Positions 27,235 through 35,724 of a DNA stretch of 64,000 nt are shown here, one piece after another. Source of the stretch: Nonomuraea typhae. GTDB taxonomy: Bacteria > Actinomycetota > Actinomycetes > Streptosporangiales > Streptosporangiaceae. The stretch's first letter is position 1, and every line of letters begins with the position of its first letter. The notes under the pieces were generated by a model, which was not told the origin of the DNA, made no database searches, and saw only the letters and a list, made by a program, of their open reading frames with translations. Position numbers and translations under genes: made by a program. The DNA lies in contig NZ_VRLV01000005.1 of assembly GCF_009760925.1 (NCBI RefSeq), forward strand, positions 496,001-560,000, written 5' to 3'.

Positions 27235-28469
27235 AGGAGTTGGTTGACCGGCTCTACCCCTTCTGCCGGAGCATCACGGGCGACGGCGTGCGCCAGACGC
27301 TGGCCGTCATCGGCGAGCACCTCCCGCTGACGATCTCCGAGGTGCCGACCGGAACCCAGGTGCTGGACTGGAACATTCCCAAGGAGTGGAACATCCGCGA
27401 TGCCTGGGTCAAGGACCGCTCCGGCCGCAAGGTGGTCGACTTCCAGGAGCTGAACCTGCACGTGGTCGGCTACAGCGTCCCCGTGCGCGGCACGTTCACG
27501 CTGGAGGAGCTGCGCCCGCACCTGCACACGCTGCCCGGCCTGGTGCCCTACCGCACCAGCTACTACAGCGAGACCTGGGGGTTCTGCCTCACGCAGGAGA
27601 CGCTCGAGGCGATGGACGAGGGCCCCTACGAGGTGCTCATCGACTCCACGCTGGCCGACGGGAGCCTGACCTACGCCGAGCACGTCGTCCCCGGCGAGCT
27701 CGACGACGAGGTGCTGATCTCCTGCCACACCTGCCACCCGTCGCTGGCCAACGACAACCTGGCCGGGATCGCGGTGGCGGTGGAGCTGGCCAAGAGCCTG
27801 GTCCGGCCCCGCCACACCTACCGGTTCATCTTCGCGCCCGGCACCATCGGCGCGATCACCTGGCTGGCCCGCAACCGCGGGCAGACAGAGCGGATCAAGC
27901 ACGGCCTCACCCTGGCCTGCGCCGGTGACCCCGGCCCGCTCACGTACAAACGCAGCAGGCGCGGCGCCGCCCCGATCGACCGGGCCGTCGCCCACGTGCT
28001 GCGCGAGCGACCGCACACTCTGCTCGACTTCTCGCCCTACGGCTACGACGAGCGCCAGTACTGCTCGCCCGGCTTCAACCTCCCCGTCGGCGGCCTCACG
28101 AGGACGCCGTACGCCGGATACCCCGAGTACCACACCTCGGGCGACAATCCGGGCTTCGTCACCGAGGAGGCCATGGCCGACACCCTCGACGTCCTCAAGC
28201 AGGTGGTCGAGGTGCTCGACGGCGACCGCGTCTACGTCAACCTCAGCCCGTACGGCGAGCCGCAACTCGGCCGGAGAGGTCTCTACGCCTCCCTGGGCGG
28301 CCGCAGCGACACGAAGGCCGCCCAGATGGCGATGCTATGGGTGCTGAACCTCTCCGACGGCGATCACTCTCTGCTCGACATCGCCGAGCGCGCGAACCTG
28401 GCGTTCCCGGTGGTGGCCCACGCCGCTGAAGCGCTGCATGGCGCGAGCCTGCTGAAGGAGAAGACGTGA
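27231..28469 (+). CDS. DUF2172/DUF4910 aminopeptidase-like protein
   Basis: The 412-aa protein begins MKELVDRLYPFCRSITGDGV, matching aminopeptidase-like proteins found in glycan loci. A central zinc-site pattern (EVLISCHTCHPSLANDNLAG) and late YPEYHTSGDNPGFV resemble M28-like metallopeptidase ligands. A C-terminal segment (LNLSDGDHSLLDIAERANLA) looks like a winged helix. The family's true substrate is unknown. Placement beside a PIG-L deacetylase suggests amide cleavage on a sugar intermediate rather than proteolysis (inference). Confidence 0.82.
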   Translation: MKELVDRLYPFCRSITGDGVRQTLAVIGEHLPLTISEVPTGTQVLDWNIPKEWNIRDAWVKDRSGRKVVDFQELNLHVVGYSVPVRGTFTLEELRPHLHTLPGLVPYRTSYYSETWGFCLTQETLEAMDEGPYEVLIDSTLADGSLTYAEHVVPGELDDEVLISCHTCHPSLANDNLAGIAVAVELAKSLVRPRHTYRFIFAPGTIGAITWLARNRGQTERIKHGLTLACAGDPGPLTYKRSRRGAAPIDRAVAHVLRERPHTLLDFSPYGYDERQYCSPGFNLPVGGLTRTPYAGYPEYHTSGDNPGFVTEEAMADTLDVLKQVVEVLDGDRVYVNLSPYGEPQLGRRGLYASLGGRSDTKAAQMAMLWVLNLSDGDHSLLDIAERANLAFPVVAHAAEALHGASLLKEKT

Positions 28470-29431
28470 TGGAGCTCCGGGTCGGGGACCTGGTGGAAGT
28501 TCGGAGCGAAGAAGAGATTCTGGCCACGTTGGATGAGAGGGGCGAGTTAGACAACCTCCCGTTCATGCCGGAGATGCTCCAGTACTGCGGGCGGCGCATG
28601 ATGGTCCACAAAGTCGCGCACAAGCTCTGCGACACCATCGAAAAGGGCCGCATGCGCAGGATGGAGCATGCCGTACACCTGACCGGGGCGCGCTGCGACG
28701 GCGCCGCACACGGCGGCTGCGGGACGGCCTGCTCCCTGTACTGGAAGCACGCCTGGCTGAAGAAAGTCGCGCCGGGCGAGCCCCGGGGCGAGGCCAGGCC
28801 GGCGCCCAAGCTGCTGCCGCTGCTGGACGCCAACACGCTGAAGGCGCCGGAGCGGTTCGCCTGCCAGGCCACCGAGCTGCTGCGCGCGGCGCCCACCTGC
28901 GTGCGCTTCAGCGACGTCGGCCAGTACGTCACCGACGTCAAGAGCGGCAACGCCGGGATCGCCGCCACCGCGCGCTCGATCTTCGTCGGGCTGTTCAACC
29001 ACTGGCAGCGCTTCTCCAGGAAACTGCCCGGCTTCCTGCGCATCAAGGGCGGCATCAACTGGGGATTCGTCCCGGCGGGCACGCTCAAGCGGACGCCCAA
29101 GGGCGAGCTCGACCTCAAGCCGGGCGAGCTCGTGCGGATCCGCCCCAAGGCCGAGATCCTCGCAACCTTGGACGCCAACCGTAACAACCGGGGCCTGGGT
29201 TTCGAAGAGGAGATGGCCAGGCACTGCGGCAAGGTGACCCGGGTCCGCTCCCGGGTCGACGTCTGCGTGGACGAGCGGACCGGGGAGCTGCTGACGATGA
29301 AGAGCCCGTGCATCACGCTCGAGGACATCGTCTGCGCCGGCGCCTACATGGTCAACTGCCCGCGGGAGTTCGTTCCGTTCTGGCGGGAGATCTGGCTGGA
29401 ACGTGTGAATGAGAGCGAGAACCATCAGTGA
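28469..29431 (+). CDS. Cys-rich protein with internally duplicated domain, function unknown
   Basis: The 320-aa protein contains two related modules. Module 1 (about residues 1-105) runs GDLVEVRSEEEILATLDERG, then QYCGRRMMVHKVAHKLCDTI, then LTGARCDGAAHGGCGTACSL and YWKHAWLKKV. Module 2 (about 220-315) runs GELVRIRPKAEILATLDANR, RHCGKVTRVRSRVDVCVDER, TLEDIVCAGAYMVNCPREFV and FWREIWLERV. Conserved Cys and His suggest metal binding or a disulfide-bonded fold. I recall similar unnamed proteins in polysaccharide clusters of other phyla. The start is ATG 28469 or the preceding GTG 28466; both ends overlap neighbouring genes. Confidence 0.75.
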   Translation: MELRVGDLVEVRSEEEILATLDERGELDNLPFMPEMLQYCGRRMMVHKVAHKLCDTIEKGRMRRMEHAVHLTGARCDGAAHGGCGTACSLYWKHAWLKKVAPGEPRGEARPAPKLLPLLDANTLKAPERFACQATELLRAAPTCVRFSDVGQYVTDVKSGNAGIAATARSIFVGLFNHWQRFSRKLPGFLRIKGGINWGFVPAGTLKRTPKGELDLKPGELVRIRPKAEILATLDANRNNRGLGFEEEMARHCGKVTRVRSRVDVCVDERTGELLTMKSPCITLEDIVCAGAYMVNCPREFVPFWREIWLERVNESENHQ

Positions 29432-30846
29432 CATCCATCGGTCAGCAGGCCGGCCGCGGCTTGCGCTGGGGCCTGATCGGCAATTTGATCACCCGGGCGG
29501 GCTCGTTCACGATGGGCCTGATCCTGGCCCGGCTGCTGACCCCCGAGGACTTCGGCCTGTTCGCGGTGGCCATGGCGGCGACCGCGTTCACCATGACGGT
29601 CAAGGACCTCGGCATCATGGCCGCGGTCGTGCAGTGGCGGGGCAAGCTGGAAGACGTCACGCCGACCGCGACGCTGCTCTCGTTCGTCTCGGCGATCATC
29701 CTGTACGGGGTCTTCTGGGTGGGCGCCCCCTACTACGCGGCCGCGTCCGGAGCGCCCGAGGCCACCGGCGTGGTGCGACTGCTGACCGCGGTCATCCTGG
29801 TGGAGGCGTTCACCGCCGTGCGCAGCGCGGCCATGCTGCGCCGCTTCGAGATGGACAAGCTGACCACCGCCATCGCGATCGGCTTCGTGGCCAACGCGGC
29901 GACGGCCATCTCGCTGGCCAAGGCCGGGGCCGGGCCGTACAGCTTCGCCTGGGGGCAGGTGGTGGCCGCCGTGATCACCGGCGTCATCGTCTTCTTCTGG
30001 GCCAAGCTGCCGGGCAGGGTCGCCTTCGACAAGCCGATCGCGGTCAAGCTGATGAAGTTCGGGCTGCCGTCGGCCGCCGGGGTGGGGCTGGAGAGCGTGC
30101 TGCTCAACGCCGGCTACATCGTGGTCGGCGCGGTCATGGGGCCCGACTGGCTGGGGTACTTCCTGCTCGCCTTCAACGTCTCCAGCTGGGTGCCCGGCCT
30201 GATCGGCAACGCGATCAGGAACGTGACCATCCCCGGCTTCTCCCGCCTGGCCGAGGACGGCGGTGAACGGCTGTCCAACGGGGTCCGGCGGGTGGTGCCG
30301 CTGTTGTACACCGCGATCCTGTCCTTCGCCGTGATCATGGCGACGCTGGCGCACCCGCTGATCGACTTCCTCTACGGCGAGAAGTGGGGGCAGGCGGCCG
30401 GGGTGCTGCGCTGGCTGGCGGTGGTCATGGTCGTGCGCATGCTGGTCGCGCTGGCCTACGACATCCTCACCGCGCAGGGCGACACCAAGGCGACGGTGTG
30501 GATGAACCTCGGTCACGCGGTCGTGCTGATCCCGGCGCTGATCATCGGGGCGCACCTCGACGGCATCCGCGGCGCGGCCATCGGCCAGGCGATCGCCTCG
30601 GTGGCCGCGGCGCTCCCGCTCGCGGTGTACTTCCTGCGCCGCGCCGGCGTGGACCTGCACGGCATCCTGCCGCTCCTCGTGCGCCCGACGATCGCCACCC
30701 TGCTGGCCACGGCCGTCGCCTTCGCCCTCGAACGCGTGGTCACCGCGCCCGCGCCGGTCGAGCTCATCACCGCGGGCGGCGCGGCCATGCTCGTCTACGC
30801 GCTCGTCGTCCTACCCTCTCTCAAGCTGAAGGACATCCCGACATGA
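29428..30846 (+). CDS. Wzx-type polysaccharide flippase
   Basis: The 472-aa integral membrane protein has around 12-14 hydrophobic helices. Its opening, IGQQAGRGLRWGLIGNLITR then GLILARLLTPEDFGLFAVAM, is characteristic of the MATE/oligosaccharyl-lipid flippase superfamily. It moves the lipid-linked repeat unit across the membrane. GTG 29428 overlaps the stop of the Cys-rich gene by 4 bases, and its stop overlaps the next glycosyltransferase. The coupling ties the upstream sugar cassette to export. Confidence 0.92.
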   Translation: MTSIGQQAGRGLRWGLIGNLITRAGSFTMGLILARLLTPEDFGLFAVAMAATAFTMTVKDLGIMAAVVQWRGKLEDVTPTATLLSFVSAIILYGVFWVGAPYYAAASGAPEATGVVRLLTAVILVEAFTAVRSAAMLRRFEMDKLTTAIAIGFVANAATAISLAKAGAGPYSFAWGQVVAAVITGVIVFFWAKLPGRVAFDKPIAVKLMKFGLPSAAGVGLESVLLNAGYIVVGAVMGPDWLGYFLLAFNVSSWVPGLIGNAIRNVTIPGFSRLAEDGGERLSNGVRRVVPLLYTAILSFAVIMATLAHPLIDFLYGEKWGQAAGVLRWLAVVMVVRMLVALAYDILTAQGDTKATVWMNLGHAVVLIPALIIGAHLDGIRGAAIGQAIASVAAALPLAVYFLRRAGVDLHGILPLLVRPTIATLLATAVAFALERVVTAPAPVELITAGGAAMLVYALVVLPSLKLKDIPT

Positions 30847-31703
30847 CCGTCTCCATCGGCCTGCCCGTCTACAACGGTGCCGCGCATCTGGCCGAGACCG
30901 TCAGATCGATCCTGGCCCAGGACCACGCCGACATTCAGCTCGTCATCTGCGACAACGCCTCCACGGACGGCACCGAGGAGATCTGCCGTGAGGCGGCGGC
31001 GGGCGACAGCCGTGTGCTCTACCACCGCCAGCCGCGCAACCTGGGGACGATCCCGAACTTCATGAAGGCGCTAGAGCTGTCGACCGGGACGTACTTCCGC
31101 TGGATCGGCGACGACGACCGGATCGAGCCGCACTACGTCTCGCGCGTGCTGCAGGAGTTCGAGCGTGACCCGCGGCTGATCATGGTCACCCACCAGACGT
31201 CCTACACCACCGACGGCGTCACCACGACCGACCGCTACGAGGGCACCGAGCTGGGCTCGGACGACCCGGTCGTCCGCTTCACCGAACTGCTGCGGCTGCT
31301 GACCCAGAGCTACACGATCATCGACCCGCTCTACGGGCTGATGCGCCGCGACGTGGCGGTGACGATTCCGCGGCCGATCCTGGTGCGCGAGGACGAGCTG
31401 GCGGCGGCCCGCTACGCGCTGGCCGGGCCGTGGGCGCACGTCAACGAGGTGCTGGCGGCCCGGTTCTGGATCCCGGCGCGCATGATGGCCATGTCGAGGC
31501 GGCACTCGCTGCCTAAATGGCGTGGCGCCTTCGCCAACGTGATCTTCACCAGGGAGCTGCTGCGTGCGGCCGACGAGGCCGGGCTCAGCCCCGATCAGCG
31601 CAAACGCGCGCACGCCGCGGTCTACCGGCACTACGCGGCCCGGCAGCGGATGTTGCTGCGCCGCCGTACCCGTCGCCTCCTCCACCTCATTCCGGGCATG
31701 TAA
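30843..31703 (+). CDS. Family 2 glycosyltransferase
   Basis: The 286-aa GT-A protein opens MTVSIGLPVYNGAAHLAETV, with CDNASTDGTEE for nucleotide binding and RWIGDDDRIEP as the metal-binding acidic motif. It adds one sugar to the growing lipid-linked unit at the cytoplasmic face. Donor unknown. ATG 30843 overlaps the flippase stop; a 68-base gap to the next gene ends the tightly overlapped cassette. Confidence 0.9.
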   Translation: MTVSIGLPVYNGAAHLAETVRSILAQDHADIQLVICDNASTDGTEEICREAAAGDSRVLYHRQPRNLGTIPNFMKALELSTGTYFRWIGDDDRIEPHYVSRVLQEFERDPRLIMVTHQTSYTTDGVTTTDRYEGTELGSDDPVVRFTELLRLLTQSYTIIDPLYGLMRRDVAVTIPRPILVREDELAAARYALAGPWAHVNEVLAARFWIPARMMAMSRRHSLPKWRGAFANVIFTRELLRAADEAGLSPDQRKRAHAAVYRHYAARQRMLLRRRTRRLLHLIPGM

Positions 31704-31771
31704 CGAAATTGCCGATTCGGGCGAGGTATTAATCACTTACTGGGGCGGGGAAGCACGAGAAAGAACAACCC

Positions 31772-32638
31772 ATGACGTCAGTCTTCTCCAACAGCACCCT
31801 CGAGGACGACGCTCGCCGCGCTCGCCTCTTCAAGGGGGAGATCTTCACCTTTTCCGCCACGACCGCCACGACCGAGTTGATCACCTTCGCCCAGGAGCTG
31901 ATCGAGGAGGCGTTCGGCGGCCGTGACCCGGAGACCGCGCAGCACGAGATGCCCGTGGAAGAGTTCGCCGGCCTGCTGGCCGAGCTCAAACCACGGTTCA
32001 TTCACCATGAACGGTGCAAGGAGATCCTGCCCAAGATCTTCGAGGAGGTGGGCATGTCACCACAGCAGACCTACTTCGACGTGCCGCGGTTACGCACCTC
32101 GACCGCCGACCACTACCTCGACTCCGGCATCTCCTACGCCTACCACGCCCATCGCGACTGCTGGTACTCCGCGCCGTTCTGCCAGGTGAACTGGTGGATC
32201 CCGGTCTACGCGGTGGTCCCGGAGAACGTGATGGCCTTCCACCCGCGCTACTTCGACCGGCCGGTGGCCAACGGCAGCGCCCGCTACGACTACGGCGAAT
32301 GGAACCGCGTCGGCCGCCCCACCGCGGCCCGGCACGTGCATTCCGACACCCGCGAGCAGCCCAAGCCGGAAGAGTCGCTGGACCTGTTACCCGAGATCAG
32401 GATCGTGCCCGAGCCCGGTGGGATCATCATGTTCTCCGGAGCCCAGCTCCACTCCACCGTGCCGAACACCTCCGGTCGCACCAGATACAGCATCGACTTC
32501 AGGACCGTCCACATAGACGATGTACGCACGGGCAGAGGAGCGCCGAACGTGGACGCCGACTGCACCGGCACCACCCTGGGCGACTTCATGCGGGCGACCG
32601 ACCTCGAGCGGATCCCGGAAGAAGCGCGTGTTCTGTAA
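31772..32638 (+). CDS. Putative Fe(II)/2-oxoglutarate-type oxygenase (phytanoyl-CoA-dioxygenase-like)
   Basis: The 288-aa protein shows HAHRDCWYSAPFCQVNWWIP, compatible with a His-x-Asp iron facial triad. A distal His and Arg follow in GGIIMFSGAQLHSTVPNTSG then RTRYSIDFRTV. This spacing fits a double-stranded beta-helix Fe(II)/2OG dioxygenase. The assignment rests on these motifs alone. Such an enzyme could hydroxylate or desaturate a sugar residue or precursor. It lies between the glycosyltransferase and the Wzz-like genes. Confidence 0.65.
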   Translation: MTSVFSNSTLEDDARRARLFKGEIFTFSATTATTELITFAQELIEEAFGGRDPETAQHEMPVEEFAGLLAELKPRFIHHERCKEILPKIFEEVGMSPQQTYFDVPRLRTSTADHYLDSGISYAYHAHRDCWYSAPFCQVNWWIPVYAVVPENVMAFHPRYFDRPVANGSARYDYGEWNRVGRPTAARHVHSDTREQPKPEESLDLLPEIRIVPEPGGIIMFSGAQLHSTVPNTSGRTRYSIDFRTVHIDDVRTGRGAPNVDADCTGTTLGDFMRATDLERIPEEARVL

Positions 32639-32710
32639 CGACACGCCCCATTGGAACGATGAAATCCTGTTGAGGGCCTGCGTCCCGGGCACTGAGGGGG
32701 AGACCGGCAC

Positions 32711-33586
32711 GTGAATTTCTGGAAGGCGCTCTTAAGCCTCCTTCTGCGCAGGCGCATTGGCATCCCGGTGGTCCTTCTGGCACTGGGCGTCGCCGCGGCG
32801 ACCTTCGCCGTCATCCCCGTCCGCTATACAGCGAGCACCATCATGATGGTCTCGCCGCCGGTCAACGGCGGTGTCGTCAACCGCAACGCCACCAACCCCG
32901 GCGGCGGCGGCAACCCACTGCTCATCCAGACCGAGGGCCTCAGCACGGCCGTCGCCACGCTGGTGCTCGCGCTGAGCGTCGAGGAGACCCGCGCCGAACT
33001 GGGCGCGCCCAAGGACGGGCCCACCGAGCTGATCGTCAACGACGGCACCGGCAGCCCGCAGCTCATCGGCATGGACGGCCCGTTCGTCCTCGTCCAGGCC
33101 ACCAGCACCTCGGCCAAGGTCGCCTCGGAGGTGGTGGCCAGGGCCCGCGAGCGCCTCATCCGCGAGCTCGACGGGCGCCAGCGTGAGCTCGGTGCCCCGA
33201 CCGCCACCTACGTGGTGCTCATGGACATCGTGCCGCCCACGGAACCAGAGTCGGCCGTCACCGACAAGCTCATGGGCGCGGCGATGGGCTTCGTGATCGC
33301 CGTCTTCCTCGGGCTCAGCATCGCCTACGGGCTCGAGCGCCGGCGTTCACGCCGCCGCATGGCCACGGCGGCGCCGGCCGTACCGGAGAGGGAACTCGTC
33401 GTGCACGCGCGCATCCCCGACCGGGCGCCCGTGCCGGCCGAGCCCGACGAGGACGACATGCCCACCGACTCCTTCCCCGCAGTGCGGGCCGAGGACGCCG
33501 CCGCGAGCAGGAACGGCAAGCTCAAGGTCGAGGAAGACGACGACAACGAGTCCGAAGAAGCCGTCGCCACCGAGCGCGGCGGCTGA
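32711..33586 (+). CDS. Wzz-like chain-length/co-polymerase protein, acidic C-tail
   Basis: The 291-aa protein has an N-terminal transmembrane segment (residues about 17-36), a periplasm-side domain and a second membrane helix (about 190-212). The cytoplasmic tail of about 75 residues is rich in Asp and Glu (KVEEDDDNESEEAVATE). This is the two-helix layout of polysaccharide co-polymerases. No P-loop kinase domain is attached. TATYVVLMDIVPPTEPESAV is shared with the next gene, its tandem paralogue. GTG 32711 start. Confidence 0.78.
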   Translation: MNFWKALLSLLLRRRIGIPVVLLALGVAAATFAVIPVRYTASTIMMVSPPVNGGVVNRNATNPGGGGNPLLIQTEGLSTAVATLVLALSVEETRAELGAPKDGPTELIVNDGTGSPQLIGMDGPFVLVQATSTSAKVASEVVARARERLIRELDGRQRELGAPTATYVVLMDIVPPTEPESAVTDKLMGAAMGFVIAVFLGLSIAYGLERRRSRRRMATAAPAVPERELVVHARIPDRAPVPAEPDEDDMPTDSFPAVRAEDAAASRNGKLKVEEDDDNESEEAVATERGG

Positions 33587-33598
33587 CGGGGGCGCGCT

Positions 33599-34306
33599 AT
33601 GGACTTCTGGAGCACGGTCGGCGTGCTGTTCCGGCGGTGGTACGTGGTGCTGCCCGCGTTCGCGCTGGCGATCTTCATCTCGCTCGCGGTCTACCGCACG
33701 GTGCCGGCGCAGTACGCCTCCAACGCCGTCATCGCGCTGACGCTGCCGCTCAGGGGCGGCTCGCTGCCCTACAACCCCAAGGTGCCCAACCCGGAGGTCA
33801 ACCCGCTCATCGTCACCGAGCGCGGGCTGACCTCCACGGCCTCCATCCTCATCGCCGCGCTGAACGCGCCCGACGTCGCCACCGAGCTGGGCGCCCCGCC
33901 CGGCGGCGACGTCGAGCTCAGCGTCAACAACGGCAGCAGCAACCTGGAGACCAGCGCGAACGGGCCCCTGGTGTACGTGTCGGTGGAGAGCCCGTCGCCC
34001 GAGCTCTCCCTCGACCTGGTGAAGAAGGTCTCCGCCCGCGCCCGCACCGAGCTGCGCGAGCGTGAGCTGCAGGTCGGCGCGCCGGCCGAGACCTACATCG
34101 TGGTCACCGACATCGTGCCCCCCACCGAGCCGGAGGCGCGCCTGGCCCGCCGCTCGCGGGCCATGGTCGTGGCGCTCGCGCTCGGCGGCATGGCCGCGCT
34201 CACCTCCGCCTACGCGGCCGAGAGCATCCTGGTGGCCCGGCGCAGGAAGCGGGCCGAGCAAGGGCCGGGCATCGCCACGAAGCCGCTGCCCGAGCGGGTG
34301 CCCTGA
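33599..34306 (+). CDS. Wzz-like protein, tandem paralogue of the upstream gene
   Basis: The 235-aa protein has the same layout: helix near residues 15-35, external domain, second helix near 180-205, short basic tail. NPLIVTERGLTSTASILIAA and ETYIVVTDIVPPTEPEARLA align with the upstream gene, so the two arose by duplication. Both probably set chain length with the polymerase downstream. The acidic tail of the first copy is absent. The gap to the polymerase start is 2 bases. Confidence 0.78.
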   Translation: MDFWSTVGVLFRRWYVVLPAFALAIFISLAVYRTVPAQYASNAVIALTLPLRGGSLPYNPKVPNPEVNPLIVTERGLTSTASILIAALNAPDVATELGAPPGGDVELSVNNGSSNLETSANGPLVYVSVESPSPELSLDLVKKVSARARTELRERELQVGAPAETYIVVTDIVPPTEPEARLARRSRAMVVALALGGMAALTSAYAAESILVARRRKRAEQGPGIATKPLPERVP

Positions 34307-34308
34307 CG

Positions 34309-35724
34309 ATGGCCATCGGCTTCCGCCCTACTGGGCTGCCCAGCCTCAACGGGCACCGTCCGACCCGGGTGGCGGACCTGGACGGCCTGTTCGCCGGCCC
34401 GCGGGCCGACGGCGCCACGGTGGCCATCCTCTACGTCCTGATCCTGCTGACCACGCCGGCGGCGCTGATCGTGCGCGGGCTGCCGCTGTCGGTCACGCCG
34501 GCGGCCATCATCGGCATGATCGGGCTGGTGCTGTGGCTGCTCACGCAGATGACCAGCACGCTCGGCGCGGCCAAGGGCAGGAACGTCGCCAGGACCGGCC
34601 TGTTCCTGTTCTTCACCGCGAACCTCGTCAGCTACGGCTACGGCACCGCCCACTACCTGCCGTCGGACGAGATGAACCTCGCCGACCAGAACCTCTTCCT
34701 GCTGCTGGCCAACCTCGGCATCGGCCTGCTGGTCTGCGACGGCGTGCGCACCATGGACCGGCTCAACCTGCTGCTGAAGGCCGCGGTCGTCGGCGGGGCG
34801 GTCATCGGCGTGATCGGCGCCATCCAGTTCACCGCCAACTTCGACATCACGCGCTACATGGTCCTGCCCGGCCTGCGGCTGAGCTGGGAGGACCTCTACG
34901 TCTTCGAGCGGGGCTCGGTCCGCCGCGTGGCGTCCACCACCGCGCACCCGATCGAGTTCGGGGTGATCAGCGCGATGCTGCTGCCGATCGCCGCCCACTA
35001 CGCGATGCGGGCCCGCACCGTCGGCGAGCCGTTCCTGCGCTGGTGGGCCTGCACGGCGCTGATCGGCATGGGGATGATGTTCTCGGTGTCGCGCTCGGCG
35101 GTGCTGAGCCTGATCGCGATCGCGGCCATGCTGGTGACCGGCTGGACGTGGAAGCGGCGGCTGCGGGCGCTGGCCCTGCTGGTGGGCTTCCTCGCCGTGA
35201 TGCGGGTCGCGGTGCCGGGGCTGCTCGGCACGTTCGTCGACCTGTTCGCCAACTTCTTCACCGACAGCAGCATTCAGTACCGCACCCACGACTACGACAT
35301 CGCCTTCGCCGAGATCCAGCGTCACCTGCTGCTGGGACGCGGCACCGGCACCTGGTACTTCCCGAAGTACCAGGTGTTCGACAACCAGTACATGCAGACG
35401 GCCATCGACCTCGGATTGATCGGCGTCGTCATCTTCCTGCTCATGATGGCGTCGGGGATCGTCGCCGGGATCTGGGCCAGGAAGCTGAGCGCCGACCCGC
35501 ACATACGCGACCTCGGGCTCACGCTCGCGGCCGTCATGCTGGCGCCGATCGTCTCCGCGGCCACGTTCGACATGCTCGCCTTCGCCACCGTGACCGGGCT
35601 GATGTTCGTGCTGATCGGGGCCTGCGGCGCGCTGCTGCGCGTGGCCAGGCAGGAGAAGGCCGGTCGGGAGAAGGCTCAGTCACCCGCACATTCCAGCGGT
35701 CCGGTCACGGACGTCACCCGGTAG
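34309..35724 (+). CDS. Wzy/O-antigen-ligase-like polysaccharide polymerase
   Basis: The 471-aa membrane protein has about ten or more helices with a large loop near residues 320-360. MMFSVSRSAVLSLIAIAAML and RHLLLGRGTGTWYF resemble the conserved O-antigen polymerase/ligase segments. It would join repeat units outside the membrane. It starts just after the second Wzz-like gene. Its last 49 bases overlap the 3' end of the beta-helix lipoprotein gene on the other strand. Confidence 0.85.
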   Translation: MAIGFRPTGLPSLNGHRPTRVADLDGLFAGPRADGATVAILYVLILLTTPAALIVRGLPLSVTPAAIIGMIGLVLWLLTQMTSTLGAAKGRNVARTGLFLFFTANLVSYGYGTAHYLPSDEMNLADQNLFLLLANLGIGLLVCDGVRTMDRLNLLLKAAVVGGAVIGVIGAIQFTANFDITRYMVLPGLRLSWEDLYVFERGSVRRVASTTAHPIEFGVISAMLLPIAAHYAMRARTVGEPFLRWWACTALIGMGMMFSVSRSAVLSLIAIAAMLVTGWTWKRRLRALALLVGFLAVMRVAVPGLLGTFVDLFANFFTDSSIQYRTHDYDIAFAEIQRHLLLGRGTGTWYFPKYQVFDNQYMQTAIDLGLIGVVIFLLMMASGIVAGIWARKLSADPHIRDLGLTLAAVMLAPIVSAATFDMLAFATVTGLMFVLIGACGALLRVARQEKAGREKAQSPAHSSGPVTDVTR

